This document shows positions 1 to 7,076 of a stretch of 8,329 bases of DNA, piece by piece (positions within the stretch are counted from its first letter, which is position 1; each line of letters starts with the position of its first letter). This stretch comes from JBAZWE01 sp041658605 (GTDB lineage Bacteria > Actinomycetota > Thermoleophilia > BMS3ABIN01), in NCBI GenBank assembly GCA_041658605.1, contig JBAZZU010000049.1, forward strand, positions 1-8,329, read 5' to 3'. A model generated the notes under the pieces. The model searched no databases, was not told the origin of the DNA, and was given only the letters and a program-made list of their open reading frames with translations. A program made the translations under genes and the position numbers.

Positions 1-868
1 CGGGCGCATAACCGGGGTCGATCTCGAGAGCCCTTTCAAGGCAGGCAAGCGCGGGTTCGAATCGTCCCAATGCCCTGGTTGTCGCGCCGTCGAAATACCA
101 GACGACGGGGTCCCAGAGCTCGATCTGCAGAACCTGTTCAAAACTGGCGGCGGCTTCTTCCAGACGGCCCGATAGCTTATAGGCAACACCTTTGTTAAAA
201 AGAACCGCCGGATCCTCCGGGTTTATTTTCAGCGCCCGGTCAAAAGAATCGATCGCCTCATCGAAGCGGTTCAGACTTCTCAGGCTGATGCCCTTGTTGA
301 ACCAGATATCCGAATCCTTGCTGTCGAATTCAAGCGCTTCGTTATAACACTGGATGGCTTCCGAGTAACGGCCGAGGCTGTCGAGGGTGGCGCCCTTGTT
401 GAACCAGAGCAGGGCGTTGTTCGGGTTCAGTTCCAGGGCGCGGTCGAAAGCGGATACCGCTTCCTTGAATCTGTCGAGGGAGTGGAAACACATGCCCTGC
501 CTGAACCAGACTTCAGCGTTCCAGGAATTGAGTTCGAGGGACTTCTGATAAATCCTGATGGCATCTTCCATACGGCCGAGCGCATTGAGGCACTCGCCTT
601 TACGGAAAAGGGTATCCGCCTGGCTCGTCTCAATCTTCTTGGCTTTGTCGACAGCGAGGATGGCTTTTTCCGGATTGGCCTGCTTGAGCGGATGAAAACC
701 CTTGTTTTTGAGGACGTTGATGGAAATGCGGTCTATCTCCATCGCCCTGTCGTAGGAGCGGATTGCTTGCTCATAGAGGCCCTGACGCTGCTGCTTGATT
801 CCCTTTTTTATCATGGACTGCGACGAACGCAGCCTGCCGATCATTTCGTTGAGGTTATTCCTCGCCAT
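1..868 (-). CDS. Tetratricopeptide-repeat (TPR) protein, C-terminus cut by window edge
   Basis: I translated this from the minus strand. It is open for 289 codons from the ATG at 868 to the left edge, so the C-terminus is missing. After about 20 basic N-terminal residues (MARNNLNEMIGRLRSSQSM) the protein is built of about eight consecutive 34-residue TPR units. Each shows the W/L-F-x-K-G ... L-x-R-x-x-E-A-I ... A-L-E-x-x-P pattern, for example WFNKGATLDSLGRYSEAI near residue 155. No signal peptide, membrane segment or catalytic domain is visible. TPR arrays are protein-binding scaffolds; the partner is unknown. The start is supported by GGAG about 10 nt upstream. The gene lies 78 bp after the DUF3467 gene on the same strand with no terminator visible between them, so co-transcription is likely. 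Repeats of the TGGTTCAACAAGGGC type recur in the DNA, suggesting duplication of repeat units. The TPR call is firm; the role is unknown. Confidence 0.9.
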   Translation of the reverse strand, partial: MARNNLNEMIGRLRSSQSMIKKGIKQQRQGLYEQAIRSYDRAMEIDRISINVLKNKGFHPLKQANPEKAILAVDKAKKIETSQADTLFRKGECLNALGRMEDAIRIYQKSLELNSWNAEVWFRQGMCFHSLDRFKEAVSAFDRALELNPNNALLWFNKGATLDSLGRYSEAIQCYNEALEFDSKDSDIWFNKGISLRSLNRFDEAIDSFDRALKINPEDPAVLFNKGVAYKLSGRLEEAAASFEQVLQIELWDPVVWYFDGATTRALGRFEPALACLERALEIDPGYAP

Positions 869-946
869 TAAGGTATTTCTCCAAGCCGTTTTCAGTTAGG
901 TAATGATATATCAAATTCTTCTTTTATCGAATAGATGCCTTCCCCG

Positions 947-1285
947 CTAGCCGTCCAGGGGCAGCGAGTCGTCGCCATCCTGCTCTTTCGTCTCGGGAAG
1001 TCCCTCGATATCGCGCCGAGTCATGAAGCGGCTGTAGTTCTCCTGCAGCGCTTCCAGCAGGTGCGGCATGAACTCGTGGCTGACCATGATCCTGGAGACC
1101 ACGACTGCGGGGATGTTGCCGGCAGCGTCTTGTCCGGCGAAGTCCGCGTTGGCAAAGTCTATGGAGAACTCGAACTCTGAATGGTTTACGCGCGCCATGT
1201 TCGCGTAAACACCTCTCTGAACGTCGGGGGGGACCTGTACTTTTACCTGGGGTCCCTGTGATTCGGAGTTGCCATCTGATTCCAT
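947..1285 (-). CDS. DUF3467 family protein
   Basis: A 112-residue soluble acidic protein. Residues 16-44 contain the family-like core, VQVPPDVQRGVYAN followed by RVNHSEFEFSIDF. A short variable loop, a beta-like VVVSRIMVSHEFMPHLLEAL stretch and an acidic tail follow. This is the pattern I know from DUF3467 (Pfam PF11950), whose function is not established. The ATG at 1285 is preferred because GGGAGGAAAGTG precedes it, putting GGAGG 6 nt upstream. The adjoining in-frame GTG at 1288 would sit only 3 nt from GGAGG. It is the first gene of a probable two-gene minus-strand unit with the TPR gene, 78 bp downstream. No convincing promoter was found upstream. Family assignment is from memory of the motif and fairly confident; function is not assigned. 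Confidence 0.85.
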   Translation of the reverse strand: MESDGNSESQGPQVKVQVPPDVQRGVYANMARVNHSEFEFSIDFANADFAGQDAAGNIPAVVVSRIMVSHEFMPHLLEALQENYSRFMTRRDIEGLPETKEQDGDDSLPLDG

Positions 1286-1489
1286 CACTTTCCTCCCTGT
1301 TTTGCCGCTGTTGGCGTTACATTAACACACAAGCGCTGTCACCTGCCCCTTTCTACTCACACATATAAATATGACAGGAGCATCTTTTTTGCCGTTTGAA
1401 AGTGATGGAGGCTGGACCGGTTCTCCGAACGGAACAGTAAAAGCTGCATTTTTTAGAGTTTTAGAAGTATTTTCATCGGGTTTCTAAAG

Positions 1490-1625
1490 GATTGCCTCTG
1501 GGGGTCGATAAAATCTTTGAAAGACCCACTAATTGGACTGAGGCAAAAGCCTCCGCCCTAAAAGGGAGCCCGTAGGTTGTGAGTTTAGCCTCCCCCCACC
1601 TACGGGCTCATCTTTTTCTTTTTTT
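1490..1625 (+). ncRNA. Candidate small RNA ending in an orphan intrinsic terminator
   Basis: A series of hairpins is visible: GGGTC 1502-1506 with GACCC 1523-1527; GAGGC 1540-1544 with GCCTC 1549-1553 around an AAAA loop; CCCT 1556-1559 with AGGG 1564-1567; then the 12-bp terminator stem. No + strand gene lies upstream, so the terminator has nothing obvious to terminate except a non-coding transcript. Two CCTCC motifs are present, at 1550-1554 and within the terminator loop; C-rich loops of this sort are known in small RNAs that pair with ribosome-binding sites. The 5' end is a guess, as no clear promoter was found. It does not match 6S, tmRNA, SRP RNA or a riboswitch I know. Alternatives are an attenuator or the end of a longer antisense transcript. 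Confidence 0.35.
1567..1625 (+). terminator. Strong intrinsic terminator, 12-bp perfect stem
   Basis: GAGCCCGTAGGT (1567-1578) pairs perfectly with ACCTACGGGCTC (1599-1610) around a 20-nt loop. A U-rich tail follows (five T, C, six T, ending at 1625). The T tract is only on the + strand side, so it terminates rightward transcription. It lies upstream of the promoter at 1688-1716 and is therefore not part of the FAD gene's own transcript. Confidence 0.85.
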
Positions 1626-1687
1626 CCTGAATTTATCCTCATTTTGCAGCTATTTTGTTTGCCTGCCGCAATTCACTCGCATGTTTC

Positions 1688-1716
1688 TTGTCGCTTCTGG
1701 CGGGGAGGGTTATAAT
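1688..1716 (+). promoter_or_regulatory. Sigma70-like promoter for the FAD oxidoreductase
   Basis: TTGTCG (1688-1693) and a perfect TATAAT (1711-1716) are separated by exactly 17 bp. A start near 1722 would give a 5' leader of about 180 nt before the GTG at 1902. A second, weaker pair lies closer to the gene: TTGCGC 1826-1831, 17 bp, TATATA 1849-1854. Confidence 0.6.
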
Positions 1717-1901
1717 TAATCGATGCTGGCATAAGCAACGAGTCACCTCTCCCGGTTCCATTTTCCAATCGATCTGACGGAAACGGGATGACTGTGTCCC
1801 GGCTTGGAGCCTGGCTGTGAATTGCTTGCGCTTCCATACTATTATTGATATATACGCACGCATTGGTAGCCATACGGTGCCGAATGGATGGAGATCTACA
1901 G

Positions 1902-3332
1902 GTGACAGTAAAAAAGACTGATGTGGCGGTTATCGGAGCCGGTCCGGCCGGTCTGAGCGCTGCATTCATACTGAGCGAGAACGACAGGAAGACCGTTGTC
2001 CTGGAGATGAGCGACCAGGTGGGCGGCATCTCCCGCACCATCGAGCGGGACGGTTTCCGCTTTGACATAGGTGGCCATCGTTTTTTTACCAAGGACGAGG
2101 AAGTGGATAAATTCTTCCGGGACATCCTCGGCGATGAGGCTATCTGGGTCAACCGTTCGAGCAAGATATTCTACCAGGGCAAGTACTTTGATTATCCCTT
2201 AAAGCCTGCCAATGCCATCTTCGGAATGGGCATAGGCACAACTGCGAAATGTCTGGCCGACTATGGCTACGTCAAGGTGCGCAACATCTTCAGCAAGCCC
2301 GAGATCGTTTCCCTCGAAGACTGGGTGAGCAATGAGTTCGGCCGCGAGCTGTACAAGCTTTTCTTCAAGAACTACACGGAGAAGGTCTGGGGCATCGACT
2401 GCAGCAAGATCGAGGCCGAATGGGCGGCGCAGCGCATCAAGGGGCTGTCGCTCAGGGTTGCGGTAAAGGATGCCATCAGACCTTCGAAAAACGGCAAGGT
2501 GGCAACACTGATCGACAAGTTTCTTTATCCGCGGCTTGGTATCGGGCGCTTCAGCGAGCGCCTGGCCGAGGATGTCGTCATGCGCGGCAACGAGGTGCGG
2601 ATGCATTCCAGGGTAGCAGCCGTGAACCATGTGGATGGCAGGATCACTTCCGTGGATGTCGAGTCAGATGAGGGCCCATACAGGTTCGAAATCGAGAACC
2701 TGTGTTCAAGCATGCCGCTTACAGAACTGGTGCTGGCCATGAGGCCCGAGGCTCCGGCCGATGTCGTCGAGGCCGTTCATAAGCTGCGCTACCGCGGTCT
2801 CGTTACGGTCAATCTGATGATCGACAAGCCACATGTCACGGATCAGACCTGGATATATATCCATGACCCATCGTTCAAGCTGGGCCGCATCCATGAGCCC
2901 AGGAACTGGAGTCCGGACATGGCGCCCGAGGGCAAGAGCTCAATCGTCGCCGAGTACTTCTGCTTCGAGGGCGACGATATCTGGAGCATGGACGACCAGG
3001 ATTTGATCGACCTGACGGTGACCGACCTTGGCGAGCGGTTGGGTTTCCTTAAGAAGGATGAGGTTATCGACGCGTTCGTTGTACGGGTACCCAAGGCATA
3101 TCCGTCGTATGAGCTAGGTTATGAGGAGCCGCTCAACAAGATTCGGGATTACATCAGCGGCCTGTCCAACCTGGAGATAGTGGGTCGTTACGGCACATAT
3201 AAATACAACAACATGGACCATTCCATGAAAACGGGAATCCTGGCGGCCCGGAATATTCTCGGAGAATCACACGACGTATGGGACGTCAATGCGGAGAAGG
3301 AATACCACGAGGAGAAGATGCTGGAGAAATAG
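1902..3332 (+). CDS. FAD-dependent oxidoreductase, UDP-galactopyranose mutase/amine oxidase-like
   Basis: A 476-residue flavoprotein. The N-terminal Rossmann fold shows VAVIGAGPAGLSAAF (GAGPAG at residues 12-17), an acidic ribose-binding position (VVLE, about 35), GG at 41-42 and FDIGGHRFF (54-62), all typical of the protoporphyrinogen-oxidase/UDP-galactopyranose-mutase-like clan. KNYTEKVWGIDCSKIEAEWA and AQRIKGLSL are landmarks of the long subfamily usually annotated as NAD(P)/FAD-dependent oxidoreductase or UGM-like. The FAD-binding C-terminus has GRYGTYKYNNMDHSM (from 428). No signal peptide is seen, so it is cytosolic. I chose GTG at 1902 because GGAG (1890-1893) lies 8 nt upstream; ATG 1884 lacks a ribosome site and sits in a small hairpin, and TTG 1845 precedes one of the candidate promoters. 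Next to glycosyltransferases a sugar-nucleotide or lipid-sugar substrate is likely, but mutase activity itself is not shown. Confidence 0.9.
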   Translation: MTVKKTDVAVIGAGPAGLSAAFILSENDRKTVVLEMSDQVGGISRTIERDGFRFDIGGHRFFTKDEEVDKFFRDILGDEAIWVNRSSKIFYQGKYFDYPLKPANAIFGMGIGTTAKCLADYGYVKVRNIFSKPEIVSLEDWVSNEFGRELYKLFFKNYTEKVWGIDCSKIEAEWAAQRIKGLSLRVAVKDAIRPSKNGKVATLIDKFLYPRLGIGRFSERLAEDVVMRGNEVRMHSRVAAVNHVDGRITSVDVESDEGPYRFEIENLCSSMPLTELVLAMRPEAPADVVEAVHKLRYRGLVTVNLMIDKPHVTDQTWIYIHDPSFKLGRIHEPRNWSPDMAPEGKSSIVAEYFCFEGDDIWSMDDQDLIDLTVTDLGERLGFLKKDEVIDAFVVRVPKAYPSYELGYEEPLNKIRDYISGLSNLEIVGRYGTYKYNNMDHSMKTGILAARNILGESHDVWDVNAEKEYHEEKMLEK

Positions 3333-3359
3333 GGATTAAGAAAGATGATGTTTTATATG

Positions 3360-3383
3360 CCGGCCGCGTGGGCCGGTTTTTTT
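3360..3383 (+). terminator. Intrinsic terminator of the FAD oxidoreductase gene
   Basis: CCGGCC (3360-3365) pairs with GGCCGG (3371-3376) around a 5-nt loop, followed directly by seven T (3377-3383). It starts 28 bp after the stop codon. The reverse strand has no T tract after the stem, so it serves only the rightward gene, not the converging methyltransferase. Confidence 0.88.
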
Positions 3384-3390
3384 CTGCCTG

Positions 3391-4209
3391 TTATTTCTGC
3401 GCGAGAGTGATGATGGTGAGTCCGTAGGGCAGGCTGGTTTTTTTGATCATCGCCCGTTCGGCCTCAAGGATGGACCTGAGCAGATAATTAGCCGGCCCCG
3501 GCAGCGGCTTGAGGTCCGAATGTGACTCTTCGGGTTTGATCTTCGAGGGCGGGTGCAGGGCCCTGCTGGCAAGCCTGACTGCGGCCAACATGGGGAACAG
3601 CACCGTGTTGGCGCTGGTCATCCGCTTGATACTGAATCCCGCGTCGCCCATAATTTCCCGCAGGCGTTTTCTCGTATAGCGTCTCACGGCCCCTTGCGAA
3701 ATATCGTGCTGGCCGCGAAGCACCGGGTAAGCCTGCTCGGAGACATAATAGTAGCCGCCGGGTTTCAGCACCCGATAAGCCTCGCGCACGCCGGCGATAT
3801 CGTTTTCCAGGTTCTGCAGCACTTCGCAGCATATGGCGTGGGTGAAAGTCCCGTCTTCGAATGGAAGCGCCGTGGCGTCGCCGGTCTGCACGTTTTCCAG
3901 TCCCCGTTCTCCGCAAAGCTCGATGGCGCGCGGGTGCATGTCGATGCCCCAGACCTCCGCGTAGCGGCTGAGGAGCTGCATCTTGGCGCCGGTGCCGCAG
4001 CCGATGTCGAGCAGTTTTGCGCCGGAGACGAGTGTGGGCGCCAGCATCTGCTCCATGATGGCCATCATGCCGGTGTGCCACCAGTAGGTGCTTTCGAGGT
4101 TGTACATGATATCGTATTCGCGCGGCTGCATCTGTGAATCGTAGCGGTTTGCGGTACGGGAAGGCAAATGCCGGGCAAGGGCCTGGCGGACGGAAATTGC
4201 GCCGTTCAT
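3391..4209 (-). CDS. Class I SAM-dependent methyltransferase (Methyltransf_11 type)
   Basis: A 272-residue soluble methyltransferase. Motif I is LLDIGCGTG (residues 66-74), the ribose-binding acid lies in GIDMHP (88-93), motif II is GDATALPF (110-117), EVLQNLEN (129-136) is the post-II segment, and LKPGGYYYVSEQAY (148-161) is motif III. The upstream EYDIMYNLESTYWW segment and the C-terminal SILEAERAMIKKTSLPYGLT segment resemble methyltransferases found in polysaccharide and glycolipid loci. The methyl acceptor is unknown. The start is uncertain: the frame stays open to TTG 4290 with ATGs at 4266, 4209 and 4131, none with a good ribosome site. I chose 4209 because residues before it look non-coding and an extended -10-like TGCTATATC lies just upstream. 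It converges on the FAD gene and diverges from the PIG-V-like gene. Confidence 0.85.
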   Translation of the reverse strand: MNGAISVRQALARHLPSRTANRYDSQMQPREYDIMYNLESTYWWHTGMMAIMEQMLAPTLVSGAKLLDIGCGTGAKMQLLSRYAEVWGIDMHPRAIELCGERGLENVQTGDATALPFEDGTFTHAICCEVLQNLENDIAGVREAYRVLKPGGYYYVSEQAYPVLRGQHDISQGAVRRYTRKRLREIMGDAGFSIKRMTSANTVLFPMLAAVRLASRALHPPSKIKPEESHSDLKPLPGPANYLLRSILEAERAMIKKTSLPYGLTIITLAQK

Positions 4210-4214
4210 GAGTT

Positions 4215-4242
4215 TTGACGCCGACTTTAAATTGATATAGCA
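4215..4242. promoter_or_regulatory. Possible overlapping divergent promoters
   Basis: On the + strand TTGACG (4215-4220) is followed after 15 bp by TATAGC (4236-4241), which could drive the glycosyltransferase pair. On the minus strand the same bases read TGCTATATC (4242-4234), an extended -10 that could drive the methyltransferase. The overlap would make the two promoters compete. The spacing is short and the matches are moderate, so this is a suggestion only. Confidence 0.3.
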
Positions 4243-4282
4243 TTGGCCGCCCCCTTTCAGTTCCATCAAAGAGGTTGACTTA

Positions 4283-5389
4283 ATGCTCAAGTCTGTTTTG
4301 AAGTCCTTTACGCTGAGCCGCGTGCTGGTTTTCCTCTTTGCCTCACTCGGCTATCTTCTGCTTTCCCCTGTCCACGAGGGGATCTCGGTGCCTCTCGACG
4401 AGCCGGCGCCGTGGCTGCTTTCCATCTGGTACCAGTGGGACGCCAACTGGTACATGTCGATCATCACACATGGCTACCCCTGGATAGTCGACGAGCAGTC
4501 CAACGTCGCCTTTTTCCCACTTTACCCGTTAACAGTACGGGTCATCGGGATGCTTTTCGGTGAGCGATTCCTGCTGGCCGGGCTGATTCTTTCATCGGCT
4601 TTCCTCTTCGGCGGAATGGTCTACCTTTATCGCCTTGTCAAAATCGACTATGGTGATGAAATCGCCCGCCGGTCCATTTGGTTAATGGCGATTTTCCCCA
4701 CCTCAATTTTCTTCACGACGCTTTATACCGAGTCACTATTCATGATGACCAGCGTAGCTTCCTTTTACTACGCCCGCAGGGGAAGATGGGCGATGGCCGG
4801 GTTATGGGGGCTGCTCGCATCCATGACGCGGGTCACCGGCCTGATGCTGGTGATCCCGCTCGCGTGGGAATATTTTGCGCAGAATTCGTACTCGCTGCGG
4901 AAAGCTATACGGCCTCCGGCGCTATGGCTTGCATTGATACCCGGAGGCGTCCTGCTTTATATGTCCTATCTCTACCTGTCCATGGGAGAGCCGCTGGCAT
5001 TCGCGGAAACGCAGGTGACCGGCTGGGGGCATGGGTTCACTTTGTTCGTAGGCAGCATAACCGGCGATATTGATATTCTGGTCGAGAAGTCGGAGTGGTG
5101 GGTCATCTACGAACTGGCGGCCGCGGGCCTGCTGGCGGTCCTGACGATATTTGGCTTAAAAAAGCTGCGCGCTTCCTATACGATTTATATGCTGACGAGT
5201 CTTCTGTTCTTTCTCGCGGAGGGTACGACGAAATCAATGAGCCGTTATCTGCTGGTCGTATTTCCTGTTTTTATCCTGATACCGATGCTGGCGCGGAAAA
5301 AAGCGGCCTGGATATCCGTATGCGCGATTTCGCTGGTGCTGCTGGCGGTCTCCACGGCGGCGTTCGTCACCGGCAGGTGGGTGGCTTGA
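4283..5389 (+). CDS. PIG-V-like GT-C mannosyltransferase family membrane protein
   Basis: A 368-residue protein with about ten hydrophobic segments spread from residue 11 to 362. Family landmarks are WDANWYMSIITHGY (52-65; WD...GY is the catalytic-loop signature of the PIG-V/COG5542 family), FFPLYPL (78-84), LYTESLF (147-153), TRVTGL (182-187) and SMSRYLLVVFPVF (318-330). Members transfer a sugar, mannose in characterised cases, from a polyprenyl-phosphate donor on the outer face of the membrane. The actual donor and acceptor here are unknown. The start at ATG 4283 has AGAGG 8 nt upstream. The next gene starts 11 bp after the stop, so the two are probably co-transcribed. Length and motifs look complete, with no sign of decay. 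Confidence 0.87.
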   Translation: MLKSVLKSFTLSRVLVFLFASLGYLLLSPVHEGISVPLDEPAPWLLSIWYQWDANWYMSIITHGYPWIVDEQSNVAFFPLYPLTVRVIGMLFGERFLLAGLILSSAFLFGGMVYLYRLVKIDYGDEIARRSIWLMAIFPTSIFFTTLYTESLFMMTSVASFYYARRGRWAMAGLWGLLASMTRVTGLMLVIPLAWEYFAQNSYSLRKAIRPPALWLALIPGGVLLYMSYLYLSMGEPLAFAETQVTGWGHGFTLFVGSITGDIDILVEKSEWWVIYELAAAGLLAVLTIFGLKKLRASYTIYMLTSLLFFLAEGTTKSMSRYLLVVFPVFILIPMLARKKAAWISVCAISLVLLAVSTAAFVTGRWVA

Positions 5390-5400
5390 AGGTGCTGAAC

Positions 5401-6855
5401 ATGACGGTGGGAGCCGGTCTCGGCGCAGCGGGAGAAGCGAATGATGAGCGGTGTGATTCGCAGGATAAGATGCTGGTGGCCAGCGACCGTCGCACAGTGA
5501 TCCTTCTCTGGCTGGCGATGCTGGCCCTCTGTGTCTTTTTCGCCTGCGTCCAGCCGGTCTGGAGCCGCGTGGATGAGGCGCAACATTTTCATTATGTCCA
5601 GTACATCGTTGAAAACCGGGTGCTTCCGGTCGAGGGGAAAACGTTCATCTCTCCCGAGGTGGTCGATATCTCATTAAGGAAAGATCAGTGGGGCTGGAAG
5701 CCCGCCGGAACCATTTCAACCCCTTCGCGCCATGACCCGGACAGTTGGATCGGGGTGCAGGATAACCTGGACGACGAGTACCGGGAGGCGTGGGTGCGTC
5801 GCAACCTCTGGTATTTCAGCTATGAGGCTATGCAGCCACCTTTGTATTATCTTGTCAATACGCCTGTCTATGCCGCCACGCCCGGTGACTCGCTGGCAAA
5901 GCTCTACGCCATGAGACTACTGGCGGCGCTGCTGGCTTCTTCCATGGTCCCCATCGCCTGGCTCTTCGCCCGCGAGGCATATCCCGGAAGCCGTCTCGTG
6001 ACGCTGGGGGCGCCGGTCACCGTTCTGCTTACGCAGGGCTACCTGCTGAACATGTCACAGGTCAGCAACGACGTCCTGGCTGTGCCGCTGGCAGCGGCTT
6101 CTCTTCTGCTCCTGCTGCGCATCGTCGCGCGCGGCCTTGTCTGGAAGCGGAGCGTCCTGGCCGGGGCATTGATCGGCGCCAGTCTGCTGTCAAAAATGAC
6201 CACTATTTTTCTCCTGCCGGTGGCGTTTCTGGCGCTCTGCCTTCTCGTGGTTTACAGACGCGAGCTGTGGTCCAGGGCGCTTTTGCACGCGGGGATCATC
6301 TACGGGACGGTGACGGCTTGCCTGTTTCCTTGGCTGCTGCGGAATCTGGTCGTCTATGGAGACGCGACGGGCGCCAGTGCCGCGCGGCCTCTCATGTCCT
6401 CGTTCTTCCGCTCACCGACTATTTCCCTGGACACCCTGCGCCTGGAGGAGCTGCTGCCGACATACTGGTTCGGCGAGCCTGTTTTTCCGTTCCCGTTCTG
6501 GGCTTATGCCTGGTTCGCCGTATTCTCCATCATGACGGTCGCGGCGGTGGGGATCCTGTTCTATTTTACTCACGGCGAGGATCAGAACCGGGACGCGCGG
6601 ATACGGGTCATGTTCGTTTCGCTCGCCTTCATCCTGGGCCTTGCCATCAACCTGCTGCTCCCCTTCGGCTCGGGCATAGGAGGCGTGCCGGGACGCTATC
6701 TTTATTCGCTGATGCCCGCCATGGCTTTTTTACTCATGTTCGGGGTGGAGCGGCTGCTGGGCCGGTTGAAAGCCAGGTTTCTGGTTGAGATCATGCTGGT
6801 ATGGCTCATCTTATGGGAATCGCTGAACCTGCTGGCGTACACTCAAAACCGCTGA
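5401..6855 (+). CDS. GT-C glycosyltransferase-like membrane protein (GT39/DUF2142-like)
   Basis: A 484-residue polytopic protein. The first membrane segment (about 32-50) is followed by an outer loop with VDEAQHFHYVQYI (57-69), matching the acidic DE motif of the PMT/ArnT/DUF2142 group. YEAMQPPLYYLV (141-152) follows, then MSQVSNDVLAVPL (218-230), GALIGASLLSKMT (255-267), RNLVVYGDATG (314-324) and GRYLYSLMPAMAFLL (431-445). These suggest transfer of a sugar from a lipid-phosphate carrier to an envelope acceptor; substrates are unknown. The frame is open upstream to 5095, but that part overlaps the preceding gene and is hydrophilic. ATG 5401 is chosen because AAGG lies 8 nt upstream and it follows the previous stop by 11 bp. 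ATG 5470, with AGGA 4 nt upstream, is an alternative. Confidence 0.82.
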   Translation: MTVGAGLGAAGEANDERCDSQDKMLVASDRRTVILLWLAMLALCVFFACVQPVWSRVDEAQHFHYVQYIVENRVLPVEGKTFISPEVVDISLRKDQWGWKPAGTISTPSRHDPDSWIGVQDNLDDEYREAWVRRNLWYFSYEAMQPPLYYLVNTPVYAATPGDSLAKLYAMRLLAALLASSMVPIAWLFAREAYPGSRLVTLGAPVTVLLTQGYLLNMSQVSNDVLAVPLAAASLLLLLRIVARGLVWKRSVLAGALIGASLLSKMTTIFLLPVAFLALCLLVVYRRELWSRALLHAGIIYGTVTACLFPWLLRNLVVYGDATGASAARPLMSSFFRSPTISLDTLRLEELLPTYWFGEPVFPFPFWAYAWFAVFSIMTVAAVGILFYFTHGEDQNRDARIRVMFVSLAFILGLAINLLLPFGSGIGGVPGRYLYSLMPAMAFLLMFGVERLLGRLKARFLVEIMLVWLILWESLNLLAYTQNR

Positions 6856-6885
6856 AACCCGGCTGGGGACACAGGCAAAGGCCCT

Positions 6886-6905
6886 GAAAACCGGTACGGG
6901 TTTTC
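6886..6905. terminator. Symmetric hairpin between converging genes, possible bidirectional terminator
   Basis: GAAAACC (6886-6892) pairs with GGTTTTC (6899-6905) around GGTACG. The A-rich left arm and T-rich right arm give a run of T at the stem end on either strand. It lies 30 bp after the GT39-like stop and 18 bp beyond the stop of the small Cys protein. The stem is short, so efficiency is doubtful. Confidence 0.45.
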
Positions 6906-6923
6906 TGAGCTTCGCCCGGGCGT

Positions 6924-7076
6924 CTAATACCGTTTCTTGTACTCGTCACACTTGGTGACGCGCGGCCTCTCGAGGTTGTGACACGCGGAGCGCCAGTCAT
7001 ACTGGCAAGTGGGGCACAGAGGCACGGGCTTACCGCCGAAGAGCTTTCTCAATCTGTTTGTGATGTTAATGTTCAT
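6924..7076 (-). CDS. Small Cys-rich protein, putative metal-binding, 50 residues
   Basis: A 50-residue protein read from the minus strand. It has a basic N-terminus (MNINITNRLRKLFGGK), then CPTC at 21-24, CH at 32-33, an ERPRVTKC segment with Cys43, and the tail DEYKKRY. Four Cys plus one His spaced 21/24/32-33/43 are suited to a structural zinc or an iron-sulfur site; this is inference from spacing. The RP-x-x-x-x-C-x-x-Y-K ending looks like a conserved motif, but I cannot name the family. AAGGA lies just before the ATG at 7076. The start codon lies inside the end of the membrane-protein gene (11-nt overlap), so translational coupling is likely. I regard it as real because of the ribosome site, coupling and Cys pattern. 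Confidence 0.65.
   Translation of the reverse strand: MNINITNRLRKLFGGKPVPLCPTCQYDWRSACHNLERPRVTKCDEYKKRY

Larger units (their letters stand above)
1286..1901. other. Gene-free divergent intergenic region
   Basis: Between the DUF3467 gene (minus) and the FAD oxidoreductase (plus) there are about 615 bp with no credible gene. The open frames here lack ribosome sites and family-like sequence. From left to right it holds an AT-rich stretch, a chain of small hairpins ending in a strong terminator (1490-1625), a sigma70-like promoter (1688-1716), and a leader of about 180 nt with short hairpins (for example CGGGA/TCCCG flanking TGACTGTG near 1785-1801). No known riboswitch class was recognised. 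Confidence 0.7.

Noticed and set aside
482..871. 129-codon + strand frame over the TPR gene
   Set aside because: It is antisense to a clear TPR protein and has no family-like sequence.
1502..1610. Cyclic-di-GMP (GEMM-I) riboswitch, suggested by GGCAAAAGCCTCCGCCCTAA
   Set aside because: There is a superficial match to the GCAAAGCC..GGCCUAA segment, but the expected second helix, GNRA tetraloop and receptor are missing, and the terminator stem begins where they should be.
4209..4290. Longer methyltransferase starting at TTG 4290 or ATG 4266
   Set aside because: Both lack ribosome sites, the extra residues look non-coding, and TTG 4290 would overlap the start of the divergent gene.
5095..5400. 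N-terminal extension of the GT39-like frame
   Set aside because: It lies inside the PIG-V-like gene in another frame, is hydrophilic and unlike the family, and the ribosome site at ATG 5401 explains the start.
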